Shown here: positions 12,601 to 23,800 of the stretch, piece by piece
How positions within the stretch are numbered: position 1 is the first letter of the stretch
Layout of the letters: the number at the start of each line of letters is the position of its first letter
NCBI GenBank assembly: GCA_947579605.1
Contig: OX388319.1
Coordinates: 62,001 to 126,000 of the forward strand
Length of the DNA: 64,000 nucleotides
Direction: 5' to 3'
Source of the DNA: Athripsodes cinereus
Taxonomy: Eukaryota; Arthropoda; Insecta; Trichoptera; Leptoceridae
Notes under the pieces: model-generated
Told to the model about the DNA's origin: nothing
Seen by the model: only the letters and a program-made list of their open reading frames with translations
The model's database searches: none
Position numbers and translations under genes: made by a program

Positions 12601-13228
12601 CATGCAACCTGAGAAAAATATGCTTGTCCGAATACGATGTGCCTAATATCTTAGATAGGATTAACTTTAGAATGCTTCCTTTAACAAGATCTTGTTTTCC
12701 GTTCTACATTAAAAAAAAAACAAAAACGATTGCAGACTCAAGAAACCCTGTTTATAGAATTTTAAAGTGCCAATTACGTCAGGTTTGTGAGAAAGGAGAG
12801 TTGAGGGTAGAATAAGATGAAATAAATATTAAAAAAAATGTATATGTTTGATAAAATGTGAAGTGTTTGGGATAGTATTAATTTTTAGACTGTTTTTTAA
12901 ATTTTTAAATTTTTGATTTTTCTTTTTTAAGAGTTTTTTTGTATTGTTATTGCATACATTAGTGAAGTGTGAATGTGTTTGTGCGAATGAATGTATTAGG
13001 TATGTGTGCGAAATTGGGTGAGCAGCGATTTGTAATAGGAATGGGTGATTGGATGTATTGTGAATTAATATCTATATTATGTGTAAGATTTTCTATAATT
13101 GTTTTGTGTGTTATTGCTGAAGTATGCACTGTTTCGATGTAAGACTATTGGAATGTTTTTGTCGCTTACATGTTTATATTTATATGTCTTTCATCTGTTG
13201 TGTACCATGTAAATGAAGAAACAAATCA
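9684..13228 (+). pseudogene. Jockey/CR1-like LINE inside copy A, inactivated
   Basis: After about 200 bp of leader, the endonuclease reads in pieces from 9882 (SQNFRGLKTK, IIVLTEAWL) to about 10828. A linker follows at 10898-11188 and the reverse transcriptase at 11711-12369 (NYRPILILSPISKIFEG, SGVPQGSSLGPLLF, LLFADDLKIY). The C-terminus is at 12591-12815, then a 3' UTR of about 400 bp ends in AAATGAAGAAACAAA. The gene has several frameshifts and a deletion near 12350 relative to copy B. The first catalytic aspartate of RT motif A is glycine (DAIYIGFQKAFDKVEH), as in copy B. A LINE fragment is inserted at 11371-11668. No gag ORF is seen. Confidence 0.85.
11371..11668 (+). mobile_element. 5'-truncated LINE fragment inserted in the LINE of copy A
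   Basis: Copy B lacks this block at the corresponding position. It is flanked by ATTAG on both sides. It encodes a C-terminal polymerase segment (LDYGTWKNLNRLRSGVGNC) and a zinc motif CDCGAAQTMPHLLEC, then a stop and an ATAAATAA tail. The C-x-C-x7-H-x4-C motif is usual near the C-terminus of several insect LINE clades. This is a third level of nesting: LINE in LINE in hAT-like element. Confidence 0.8.
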
Positions 13229-13472
13229 GTAATTCGGTGAAAGTACCGGATACTTACCCGGTACATTGTGGAAAAAGGTACTGCAAGAAAATATTCTTTA
13301 AGAAAACCGAGGAGTTTTGGAATATTTCAAATTCCTATACCATTTTCAAGTCAATATTCGCATTCGCATTCGCATTCGCGAATGTCGGCATGAAATATTC
13401 GCATTCGCATTCGCATTCGCGAATATCCAAAATCAGACATTCGTTACATCACTAATAGGTACATAGGTACGA

Positions 13473-13549
13473 GTTCGTCGGTAGCCTGGAGGTAGAGTCT
13501 CGGACTCGTGAACAAGGGGTCCGTGGTTCGATACCAGGTGCCGGCAAAC
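13473..13549 (+). mobile_element. tRNA-derived SINE family 1, 5' part
   Basis: The sequence GTTCGTCGGTAGCCTGGAGG has a Pol III A-box-like stretch, and GGTTCGATACC is a B box. The same unit recurs at 35164, 42828 (minus), 53346 and 58964. This copy keeps only the promoter-bearing head, ending at GCCGGCAAAC. Confidence 0.75.
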
Positions 13550-13624
13550 CCTCCGACTTCGTTCAGCCAACCGCAACGACTGGGATTCGAACTCAACACC
13601 CCTGTGTTACGAGTTAGAGGTGGT
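13550..13624 (-). mobile_element. tRNA-derived SINE family 2 fragment, head to head with family 1
   Basis: On the minus strand GAGTTCGAATCCCAGTCGTT contains a good B box, and the flanking sequence (ACACAGGGGTGTT; GGCTGAACGAAGTCGG) matches the family 2 copy at 33902. The two SINE heads abut. Confidence 0.65.
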
Positions 13625-13716
13625 GTAGATGAGTATAATAAAAGGAGGGATGCGGGAGGGATTTGGAAATTCTTGGCACTTAACCAAGGCTCAAGAGCGG
13701 AAGATACTAACTAAGC

Positions 13717-14084
13717 TTTGAAAACAAATGTCTTAGAAGGATTTTGGATGTCAAATGGTATGAACATGTTACAAATGATGTTGTGCGCCGGCGCACCCAG
13801 CAGAGATCTGTAATCTCCGTAATACAGGAGTGACGATGGTCCTGGCTGGGACATGTTTTGAGAATGCACAATGATAGTTGGACAAAAAGAGCACTGTTCT
13901 TCCGTCCGCATGGGTTCCGTCAGCCCGGGTGTCCCTCTTTCACAATACACCGTTCCTATGACAACGATATCAGAGCGCAGGGAATGTCGTGAAAAGAGGT
14001 GACGTAATTGGCGCAGAGACGCTTTGAATGGAGGAGGCTGGTTTCTGCCCTGTGCTCCCGAGAGGAGCGTTGAGGGCGAGATGA
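13717..14084 (+). pseudogene. LINE polymerase C-terminal remnant
   Basis: Translated in pieces, the region gives RRILDVKWYEHVTNDVVRRRT, then WSWLGHVLRM with NDSWTKRALFFRPHGFRQPG, then RRFEWRRLVSALCS. The succession of RRIL..W, W.GHVLRM and WR.LVxALCS is a common C-terminal architecture of insect LINE polymerases. It is broken by stops and frame changes. Confidence 0.65.
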
Positions 14085-14185
14085 TTTTTTTTTTTTTTTT
14101 TTTTTCATATTATATAAACATTAAATACAAATATACAGTCGCGCCAAATCCATTAAAATAGATTTGTCGGCGCGTTCCTTACAAA
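14085..14185 (-). repeat. LINE or SINE 3' end, poly(A) on minus strand
   Basis: A run of more than 20 T at about 14087-14105 precedes ATATTATATAAACATTAAAT and a GTCGGCGCG block. On the minus strand it is a unique 3' UTR followed by a poly(A) tail. Confidence 0.5.
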
Positions 14186-14754
14186 ATAACAATATATACC
14201 TACATAATTTATTTCAATCTAATCCAAAGCATCGAACATGATGATAGATTTGTTATAGTTAATGTATCATCCCTTGTTATTAATTACCTACTTCCTATGA
14301 TAAATACATTACCTTTAGATAGGTATAATATGTTTAGTGAGATATAGTAAGTACCTACATGTAGGTACCTACTCCTCATCTACACGCACTAGGTATCAAT
14401 GTCACTATCACTATAGATATAATATTATATACCTACAGTACTGAGTGCATGGTCAGCATTGCACTCGGCCCGGCTACGGCGACGTCTGGACGCCTCCCGG
14501 ATATTGCATTGCCCAGACCAGCAGCTCCCCCCACATCCTACAATGTCACATGGACTATAGACTGTGTACTATTATTGTACCTACATACTTATATATTATA
14601 CCTTTATCATATTATTTTGTATTACATCTAGATGTGCATGAACTTTTACAGATACAGTAGGTAGGTACCTAGATATATACATATTATATTATTATTAGAT
14701 ACGCACAACTCCTTAGCATTTAGCTACCGGGTATTAGGTACCTACCTACCTACA
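14186..14754. other. no gene seen; GC-rich patch
   Basis: Mostly TACCTAC-type sequence. A GC-rich patch at 14440-14550 stands out but has no supported frame. Confidence 0.45.
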
Positions 14755-14759
14755 TAAAT

Positions 14760-14866
14760 ATTTCATTCGTTTATTATTTAATCGCTTATGCGATAAGCCC
14801 GCCTTTTTCTATTCTTTGTTAGTTACTTTTACTATTTTGATGGCAATAAAGTTTCATTTATTTTAT
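14760..14866 (+). repeat. LINE 3' UTR end (GCGATAAGCCCGCC type)
   Basis: GCGATAAGCCCGCCTTTTTC followed by GGCAATAAAGTTTCATTTA is a 3' UTR signature that recurs in variant form at 19110, 26640 and 63780 in this window. No coding part remains. Confidence 0.6.
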
Positions 14867-16435
14867 TACTCCTATGAGAAACCAAACACGAAGCAGGAAT
14901 CAGTCACAGTGGTGAAAGAAGCCACAATACACAACATTTCAAAAAAACGTCACGATTAAGAAAAGCTAATTTTTCCTCCATCGCAGTTAAGAGTCAAATA
15001 GTTTGGGTTAAACAGAAAGTTAAAGGTGGATATAAAATATTTTCAGAGAGATTGTAATAGATATAATATGTAATTCAGTTGCTGCACTCGTGTATACACA
15101 CTGTGGGTAGGTACCTACCTACTTACCCAGGTACAGCATATTCCTACAAATAAACATACCTAATAACTTTTAGTATTTTATACAGGTACCTAAACATTAA
15201 TGTATACCTGCTTATAAAATAATAAATTGTAGATATAGGTATGTGTAGGTATAAACATTGTTGTACAGTTATAGTGTGATGTAGGTAGGTATATAATTAT
15301 GTGACAAATGTTAAGTGTATGTGGCTGGCAGCTGGCAGCACAATCTCATTAGATGAGATGTGATCACTGGACATGGCCACCATCATCCAACAGTACAGTC
15401 TCTGGATGACCGCAACCAGCGCAGTGCAGATTGGTGGAGTGCCTCCCTGCCTACCCAGCCTATATAGATGTAGGTATGTATGGATATAAGTTACATCAGC
15501 TATACCTATGTGTGCTCATTATAGTGAAGAGTTGTTATGATTCTACAGTATTTTGTTGTTGGAGAGTTGCTCATTATTGTTTATTATTCAAGCGTCACCT
15601 GGAGGGGGGGGAGTAGAGCAGAACAGGGTAGAGTTCGTGTGTATATATAAGTGAATCTCGTAGACACCCACTATTATATTCATATTCAATAATGTGATAT
15701 CAATAAATTCTCTAGTTGTGTACATATATGTATATGTAGGTATATATTCTCTACAAATCCAAACTGCATATTCTGATGACGGGCCTAGTCTCGTTCCGTA
15801 TGCAAAGACAAGAAAATTTAACTGTGTGTTTATTTATTAGATACTTATGTATATGTAAGTAGCTACTTACTGTGTATGGTTATATGGATGATACCAGCAC
15901 TCAGCACCCGCCCAGCCTACCTGTAGAGTGTAACGTCACAGTATTGAGTGAGTGATTGAAGGCTAGAGATACTCCCCAGGAAGGAAGGATTCCCCAGGGC
16001 GTGGGGTCCTGCTACTGAGAAAATCACTTGGCACGTTCTCTTCCCAAAGGGGTCCTCTTTAATAAATAAAATCCCGAGAGTTGTCTCAGCGGGGAGTGCG
16101 GACGAGTAGGAAGAGAGTACGGGAGGGAATACCCTCGCGCTACCCTCGTCAATAATTCAAAGGCAATTCCGATAACGGGACCGTGGTGTATGTATATGTG
16201 TGTGTGGGGGGGGGAGAGAGAGAGGAGGGGATTACTAGATATTATTATCTCTTGTAAAATTAATCTCCCATACACACATATTAGCATAAGATATTGGTAC
16301 ATATACATACGTCACACACACACACACACAATCATAGGTACCTATGTAAGTATACGTAGGTACTTATTATATCGCCTGTAAAAGTTTTGTTTATGTAATT
16401 ATGTTTGATCTGCACTCGATCCTATTTATTATTTA
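14867..16435. other. no gene seen; simple repeats and GC-rich patches
   Basis: TAGGTA/CCTAC simple sequence alternates with GC-richer patches at 15340-15470 and 15890-16150. A GGGGGGGGG-(GA)n run lies near 16207 and a (CA)n run near 16315. No frame convinces me. Confidence 0.5.
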
Positions 16436-16755
16436 CTAGCTGGCCCGGCGAACTTCGTACGTGTGATTACATACATACATCTTCTTCCCCTTGTCCTAGT
16501 TCGGTCGGGGGTCCATTGCCCCTAGGTATCTCCTCCAGAGATCCCTGTCCACCGCTGCTTCCAGGACCTCTGGCTACTCCAAACCAAGCCTTTTAACACA
16601 CAGGTTCGACACATGCCCTTTCCAGCTTTTTCTAGGGCGGCCCTCCGGTCTTCTGCCCTCTCCCACTCACTCTATGAATTATTAATATTATTAATCTCTT
16701 TACAAACTCCCGTAATTGTCCAAGTGTGTCTTCGTAGGTAAAGTGTAAAAAAATA

Positions 16756-17078
16756 AAATTCATTTGGAACTTTCACAGTTTAGCGGCCCCACCCGTTGTC
16801 GAGTACTTTTTTTCCATAGAAAAAATAATATTTTCGAAATTTGAGGAAATTGTTGCCATATGTTGCAACTATGAAACTTGAGCGGCCCCACTCGTTGTCT
16901 AGTAATATGTACGGAACTTTAGGAAATAAATATTCTACGTAGATTTTTTTTGCAGGCAAATTAAAATAATTCTTCATATGGCAACAATTTCCTCAAGTTT
17001 CAAAAATATTACTTTTTCTATGGAATAAAAGTACTTGACAACGGGTGGGGCCGCTAAACTGCGAAAGTTTCATTAATT
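16756..17078. mobile_element. foldback-type element with about 100-bp inverted arms
   Basis: The left arm contains CAGTTTAGCGGCCCCACCCG and TTGTCGAGTACTTTT; the right arm is its reverse complement with few changes (CGGGTGGGGCCGCTAAACTG). Arms run to about 16862 and from about 16975. A third copy of the core, GCGGCCCCACTCGTTGTC, sits between them near 16880. No protein is encoded. This is a MITE or foldback element; the superfamily is unknown. Confidence 0.75.
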
Positions 17079-17199
17079 TTTCTTACATAGACAATTCACA
17101 CACATCGAGCTAGTCCCAAACTCAGATGAATCTTGTATTATGGGTACCAACGCGACGATACACACATATGCAATGCACTATACATACATACATATATGT

Positions 17200-17312
17200 A
17201 ACACCCAGACCCAGGACAATTTGAAAAAGGTATTCTTCATTTGCCCTGGCCGGGAATCGAACCCGGGACCTCGTGACTCAAAGGCAAGAGCGTTACCTCT
17301 GCGTCCCACCTG
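17200..17312 (-). mobile_element. tRNA-derived SINE family 3
   Basis: The minus strand reads GCAGAGGTAACGCTCTTGCC, then GGTCCCGGGTTCGATTCCCG. The B box and a perfect CCGGG/CCCGG T-arm stem are intact. The 5' part does not pair with the 3' acceptor strand and the anticodon stem is broken, so this is not a tRNA gene. A non-tRNA body (TTTGAAAAAGG region, then GTCCTGGGTCTGGGTGTTAC) follows, as in SINEs. Confidence 0.7.
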
Positions 17313-17392
17313 GCGACATGAACAATTTATGTTGAACAATTAACTTAACTCAGATTTGTTTATAAATTATCTGCAGTACGTAATATAATTAT

Positions 17393-17690
17393 TTATTTAT
17401 TTTATTTTACAACACACGGCGTGAGCCTTTTACATGTTAATCAAGTAGTATAACAAACAACAAACACAAACAGATATATTAGTCAAGAAAACATTATTAT
17501 ATACATTTGAAGTGAAAAATTAATGAAGCAACAGTCAATAATAAAAAAAGGACAAAGCAAAACAAAATGTCAACGATAAAAAAAATTGCATTAATTATAT
17601 CAATTCAAACAAGCATGAATATGTCAAAATAATAAAAAAATAAAAAAAAAATCCGATCAGAAAGATAATATTTTGACAATATGCAATTAG
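17393..17690 (-). repeat. LINE 3' UTR, CATGTAAAAGGCTCACGCCG family
   Basis: The plus strand has TTATTTATTTTATTTT followed by ACGGCGTGAGCCTTTTACAT. On the minus strand this is the 3' UTR block and A-rich tail also seen in plus orientation at about 53290-53344 and at the right window edge. Confidence 0.65.
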
Positions 17691-18080
17691 GATGATTAGA
17701 ATGTAAGTTAATTATGTAAGTTAAAACCTATTTATTTTAAATATATAAAAATTCTTTCCATGATTTTTTCAAAATTGAAATATCAGAACCACAGTTGTTG
17801 AATTGTGTGGATAACGATTATAATTTGAAAATGTACACAAAAATTATTCTGTTAATAAAATAAACTTCATCGTTGATTCTGTATAATTCTCCATATTGCA
17901 TTTTTTATTGAAATTAAAAATGTATGGCGTAAATAATTTTCTTCGTAATTTTTCTTCTCTGTCTACAAATTTCACAACACAATCTTGCATCAGAACTACA
18001 TGAACATATTCTTATTTTCATCTTTAATAGCACAAATTTATGGTTCAATAATAACTTTCCATCTGCAATAATAAACTACT

Positions 18081-18298
18081 ATCCCGTGGAGCACCCGGTA
18101 AAGAATTGGTCTCCCACTCTTCTCCATAAGTTTTCGAGTGTCCTGTAAAAGCCAGGTGTTTGTGCGATGATGTTTGCCACCCATCCTGAATGTCTTGATT
18201 TTATATTGGCACGGAGAAGACAGCTTGCATGTTTATTATATGCAGCTAGTCTGCTGGCTGCCCCACTTGTGGGATATGCCGTGATGGTATAGTATAGT
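18081..18298 (+). mobile_element. RTE-tailed SINE-like repeat, copy 1
   Basis: A discrete unit of roughly 220-270 bp starting TCCCGTGGAGCACCCGGTAA and ending CCGTGATGGTATAGTATAGT. Further copies lie at 29754 (-), 30237 (-), 31097 (+), 32624 (+), 36904 (+), 42966 (-), 55248 (-), 58291 (-), 60569 (+) and 63228 (-). The 3' end matches the RTE LINE end at 62267-62310 (CTACCCC, small hairpin, CGTGATGGTAT, then short tandem tail). The unit lacks a clear A box; a weak B-box-like GTGTTCGAAAA occurs in better copies. Confidence 0.75.
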
Positions 18299-18580
18299 AA
18301 TAATAAAATACAATTTCAAATAATATAATATGTGCACGTCCACATTTATGTGACAGATTATAGTAAAAAAATATTAGTTCATCAGTTTTACACACCTTGT
18401 TCATATTGGGTATAGTAATTTGATTCTTTATATAACAGAACATAAGGATTATTTTAGCACAATGCAACAGGCGACGCAGAAGCGCTTACAGCGCCATAAT
18501 TCTCCATATTGTTTTTACTTTTGAAATTAAAAATGTATGGCGTAAATATTTTCTTCATAATTTTTCTTCCCGTGAATTTG
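18299..18580. other. continuation of the interrupted repeat
   Basis: TTTTTACTTTTGAAATTAAA with AAATGTATGGCGTAAATA near 18520 duplicates the segment near 17910 of the same parent repeat. No gene. Confidence 0.4.
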
Positions 18581-18958
18581 TAAGATATTTTAATAGCCTA
18601 TCGGCTATTCCCGGCGGAGAAGAATCCAACAAATCAGAGATCATTCAAATCGGTACAGCCATTCTTGAGTTATAAATGGTGTAACACACACGAGTTCCTT
18701 TTATATATTAGATGTATGTATTAAGTAGAACATCAATAACAATCTACACAAACATCTACTCTTATAATATCATTATGTCATGTGTATGATTAGCATCAAT
18801 CAAACAACATGTAGTTTTTCAACGACATTTTAATAAGAAAAATTAACAAGCATCTGGAGTAAAGGTTTAAAACAAATAAATAAACTAATATTATGAATTT
18901 TATAGGATTCATACTTCTGATTAACAACTGTCTGCTATTATCATCTATGTAACTTAGT

Positions 18959-19165
18959 AATTTATTTATTTATTTATCCACGGCGTGAGCCTCTTACATG
19001 TTATACAAACCACAAATAGCTAAACATTTTTTCTTTCAAAACGCTTCTGTAAAAATGTGATTTGTGTGTTTAGCTAATAATTATTTAGTAATTTTTTCAG
19101 AAAACCTTTGCGATAAACTCGCCCTCTGTATATTGATAATATCCAATTTGAATGAATTTTCCCAT
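18959..19165 (-). repeat. two LINE 3' ends in tandem
   Basis: TTTATTTATTTATTTATCCA then CGGCGTGAGCCTCTTACATG (18961-19000) is a minus-strand copy of the CATGTAAAAGG family. At 19100-19130 TTGCGATAAACTCGCCCTCT is the other common 3' UTR signature. Confidence 0.55.
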
Positions 19166-19756
19166 AAAATCGTATGTACCTATTCTACCTATTCTGATGA
19201 ATTAACAGTACAGAATGAATAAATAATAATAAATGTACATGCAGCATAAAAGATTCCCACGAGGCGGTATTGGCCAGCCAACCCTTCGTGCAGCCCATTA
19301 CGGCCCGCCCGTGAGGTCAAATATTTTGCTTGGAAGAGCGGGTAGTAAATAATAGAAGTCCTCCGACTTCAGAGATATCTGATTATGGGCGGGAGTCTTC
19401 AATGTGACTTAAGGACGATAGTTTGTCATAATAAGAATTGAAGGTGGCACATACGTACGTACTAAAATCCTTAACACTAAGGACAACATTTAACAGCTTA
19501 AATAATTTCTAAGTAGAGATGCAATTCAAATTAATAATAATGTCTATACATACTGATCATACTCGTCACTGCCAAACATGGCATTTCCTTTTTGTTGAAT
19601 TGGAAGGGAAAGAGATAGGTAGGTATGTACAAGTACATGCATCCTAATAAGGGTGTTTCTTGTTTTTGTTTTTAAGTGCGCGCAAGATGGTCATGCGCAA
19701 AGTGGACGACTCCGTGTGAGACAGCATAAATCACAGCTGACCACAGGAGCACATAT
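19166..19756. other. no gene seen; one GC-rich patch
   Basis: A GC-rich patch at 19250-19420 contains no open frame. The rest is AT-rich. Confidence 0.45.
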
Positions 19757-19970
19757 GTATGTAGTAGTGATGTAACGAATGTGTGATTTTGGATATTCGC
19801 GAATGCGAATGCGAATGCGAATATTTGTTGCCGACATTCGCGAATGCGAATGCGAATAGCGAATATTGACTTCAAAATGGTATAGGAATTTGAAATATTT
19901 CAAAACTCTTCGGTTTTCTTAAAGAATATTTTTTTGCAGTACCTTTTTCCACAATGTACCGGGTAAGTAT

Positions 19971-20786
19971 TTTTTTTTTTATTTTTTATTTTATTTTTAC
20001 AATGTATACAGGATCAGACAGTCGATTATAGTACATGATAACAATTTACAAAATCAAAAGGTGGACCAGTGAAGATCCTAAATTTACCAGAAGGGTTTCA
20101 AAAAATCATCAAAGTTAAGAACAAAATACAAAGAAACCACAACATGCATTTAAATTAATAAATAAGATAAAATTCAGGTGAACGAGTTAATTAAGACTAA
20201 GTGAACAAAAACAAGACTAAAAAATCAACGTAAGCAACAAAATAAAGCAATAAATACAAAAATGTATTAAAACAAATCAAATAAAATGAATGGATTCCAA
20301 TGAATGTACAGAATAGCAACAAATGAATAAGATTAAAAATCAGACAAAAATGATAATATGTATTTAAACAATTTTTATGGTGAAAGATTCAAATAAATTA
20401 ATAAAATATTACAAACAAACAAAGTAAGATTAAAATTAAGTAAAAGTAATAAATCATGATAACTGTAATCAAAAGAAACAAAATAAGATGAGCAAATTAT
20501 AATGATAGACAAAACAAGAATAATACGGTAAGATCAAAAATTAAAAATCAAAAATCAAAATAAAACGTCATGATCAAATGTATTTACAACAAACAAACAA
20601 GACGAACAAAGTCAATTAGAACAAAACAAGAACAAGATAAGATCAAGTGAATAAAATAAAATTAAAAACCAATGAATTTTTAATAAAAATTGATAAACTA
20701 TGATTAAAATATATTTAAAAACAAATATTACAATATGAATAGAATCAAATAAATAAAACAAATAAATAAATAGATAAATAAATAAA
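19971..20786 (-). mobile_element. A/T-rich retroelement 3' portion inserted in copy B
   Basis: It is bounded by a 7-bp duplication TAAGTAT (19964-19970 and 20787-20793) and is absent from copies A and C. On the minus strand it ends in GTAAAAATAAAATAAAAAAT plus a long A run, and contains GATCTTCACTGG and GTATCC-type 3' UTR sequence also present at 28330-28437. The other end is a (TTTA)n run. It is non-coding. Confidence 0.75.
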
Positions 20787-20814
20787 TAAGTATCCGGTAC
20801 TTTCACCGAATTAC

Positions 20815-23800
20815 TGAGTTTTTTTTCATTTACATGGTACACAACAGATGAAACACATATAAATATAAACATGTAAGCGATAAAAACATTCCAATAGTCT
20901 TACATCGAAACAGTGCACACTTCAGCAATAACACACAAAACAATTATAGAAAATCTTACACACAATACATTAATTCACAATACATCCACTCACCCAATTT
21001 CGCACACATAATACATTCATTCGCACAAACACATTCACACTTCACTGATGTATGCAATAACAATACAAAAAAAAACTCTAAAAAAAGAAAAATCAAAAAT
21101 TTTAAAAACAGACTAAAAATAAATACTATCCCAAACACTTCACATTTTATCAAACATATACATTTTTTTTATATTCATTTCATCTTATTCTATTCTCAAC
21201 TCTCCTTTCTCACAAACCTGACGTAATTGGCACTTTAAAATTCTATAAACAGGGTTTCTTGAGTCTTCGTTTTTGTTTTTTTTTTTAAATGTAGAACGGA
21301 AAACAAGATCTTGCTATCTAAAATATCTAAAATATTAGGCACATCGTATTCGGACAAGCATATTTTTCTCAGGTTGCATGCATCCAGCAAAACTCTTCTT
21401 TATTCCAATTTAGGCAAATCTTTAATAAATACAGGATAATGCAATCTCTTCCTAACCAAAAGAATGAATTTAGACTGAGTTCTCTCAATTTGATCGACAT
21501 ATTTTTTTAAAATGTGGATTCCATACAGAGGAACAGTACTCCAGCTTGGAGCGAATCAACGATAAGTACAAGTACAAATACGATTCATATAACCTAAATG
21601 ACTTTGTAGATCTCAGAATAAATCTCAGTATTTTATTGCTCTCTTCGATAATTTTGTTCACGTGATCATCAAAGTGAAGTTCAGAGTCAAACACCACACC
21701 TAAATCTCTAATCTTATGTACTTCTTTTAAATCATGATTATGGATATTGTAAATTTATCGAATTTTGTTTCTATTTTTGGTAAAAGAGATCAGATTACAC
21801 TTCTCTAGATTCAAGTGCAAGTTATTTCTGTTACAGTGCTCGTGTAGTCTTCCCAAGTCCTCGTTAATCATTTCACAGTCAAACAATAATTGAATTTGAC
21901 AGTATATTTTTAAATCGTCCGCAAATAATAGAAGTTCTGAGTGTTTAAAGCACTTTTTTATGTCGTTTATGAATATCGTGAAAAGTAAAGGACCCAAAAC
22001 AGACCCCTGAGGGACACCAGATGTAACACTGACACTGTCAGATGAGTAACCGTTAAGTTTAACTGTCATCAATCTATCAGAAATATATGAGTCAATCCAC
22101 CTTAGAAGATTCCCATGAATTCCATGAAATTCTAACTTCTTAATCAAAAGTCGATGTTCTACTTTATCAAATGCCTTTTTAAAGCCGATATAAATGGCAT
22201 CCAACTGTATACGATTGTCCATAGCTGAGAAAAAAAAAACAGATTTGTTACTGTCGATCTTCCACTCATGAATCCATGCTGCTCTACAAGAAGATACGGC
22301 TTCAGGAAAAAAGTCATTTCTTCACGAACAATACCCTCAAATATTTTTGAAATAGGTGAATTGAAACTGGTCTGTAGTTACGAACGTCCGATTTGCTGCC
22401 AGATTTATGCAAAGGAGTAATATTAGCCATCTTCCATTTGCATGAAAAGCACCCTTCTTACATTGAAGGAGCGCAGAAGTCTGGGGACTTCCATTTATCC
22501 GAATTCTACACTACATAAATTTTGTCCATACCGGAGGCGCCATAGTGGGCAGCCTGAGGGGCTGGCCGGCCAAAAACCTCCATGTGTGGAATCTTTTGAC
22601 TACACTCCTTCGATGTCCCTCTAGCCGAGAGAAGCAAATACATTCACAATATAAAACTAACAATATATTTACAAAGGCATTTCCTTAACCTAGAAAAACA
22701 AATCAATATTCAAATAAAATAGAAATAAAAAAACAACAAATAAAAATTTAAGAAAACAAAGAGAAAATAAAAATGAGCAGAGAGCCGAGTTGAGGTGTCC
22801 GGAAACTTCTTTTGGTATTCATGCCGGTGAACCTGAGGGTCGCCGGTGCCGGAATCTTCGTAGACACGCTTCCCTTCCCAAGGGACATCCCTCCCTGACC
22901 TAAGACTCTCCACCAAGGGACTCCCACCCTTCTTGTAAACTCCTAATAAATATCAGATACAATGGTTTGGTTAAATGACTTACACATCTCTTTTATATTA
23001 TTGGTGCTATACCATCAGGGCCAACTCCTTTTGTCTCATCTATACCTAATAAACGTTTATGAATATCAGATTTCAAGATATTAACCGTGGATAAACATGA
23101 GTTAGTTAAAATATTTTCCGATTCTTCAGTATTAGAATCATGTAAATTATTCAGTGAAAATACATAACCAAAAAACGACGAAAACAAGTTCGCAATTCCC
23201 TCTGGATCGCTCGAAGTCTGGTCACCGTCACCCGTTACCCTTGGATAGCTTCTAGATTCTTTAAGGGAATTCACGAACGAAAAGAAAGACTTGACATTGC
23301 CCTTAAGTGACTTCTCAGTGTTATTAATAAAAGACCTATAATCTAAATTCTGCGACAACTTCAACTGAGCTCTTAGTTGAAAAAATAAATTGTAGTCAGA
23401 ATCATTACGGTTCATCTTTCAACTACGCCAAGCCTTGGACTTTCTCTTAAACAACACAGTTCTATTAGAGAACCATTTGGGAAAATTATTAGGTGCCACC
23501 CTCTTCATAGGTGTATGCTTCTCAATTATTGGCAAAACATAACCATAAAAAGATTCAACCATCTCATTCACCGGTCCGTTTCCCAAAACGCTGACCCAAT
23601 CAACACTTTGTAGTTCAAAATTTATTTCCGAAAAGTTTGACTTAAAGTTTATCAATTTCTGGATCATATTTTGAGACAAATCCTCAGCAATTTCAAACTC
23701 ATAATCTATCAACAGTGAAGGATAGTGTGAATCCTTACCAACCAGTGGAGAGTCACATCTGGTAACAGAACACGGAATAGTTGAAAGAATTAAATCCAAG

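Larger units (their letters stand above)
9541..13462 (+). mobile_element. hAT-like non-autonomous element carrying a LINE (copy A)
   Basis: The element proper is 9549-13454. It begins TAGTGATGTAACGAAT and ends with its exact reverse complement. The flanking 8 bp are identical on both sides (ATAGGTAC at 9541-9548 and 13455-13462) and fit the nTnnnnAn preference of hAT transposases. Inside both ends lie arrays of ATTCGC. Compared with the 386-bp copy at 53908-54293, this copy has an extra block at about 9684-13228 that is a full non-LTR retrotransposon. No hAT transposase is encoded, so movement would need a source elsewhere. Copy B at 19765-24792 has the same arrangement. Confidence 0.88.
16436..18713 (+). 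repeat. long interrupted dispersed repeat beginning CTAGCTGGCCCGGCGAACTT
   Basis: The start CTAGCTGGCCCGGCGAACTT, a middle with AAAATTCTTTCCATGATTT and an end with TCGGTACAGCCATTCTTGAG near 18650 belong together: a second copy at 48809-49250 has the same order. No coding capacity is visible. This copy is interrupted by a foldback element (16756-17078), a SINE (about 17200-17312), a LINE tail (17393-17690) and an RTE-tailed SINE (18081-18298). I cannot tell whether the parent was a LINE or another element. Confidence 0.6.

Noticed and set aside
9549..13454. ATTCGC arrays as a CRISPR or satellite array
   Set aside because: They are short direct repeats inside the TIR regions of a hAT-like element, without spacers.
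17200..17312. possible tRNA gene on the minus strand
   Set aside because: The B box and T arm are perfect but the acceptor strands and anticodon stem do not pair, and a SINE body follows.
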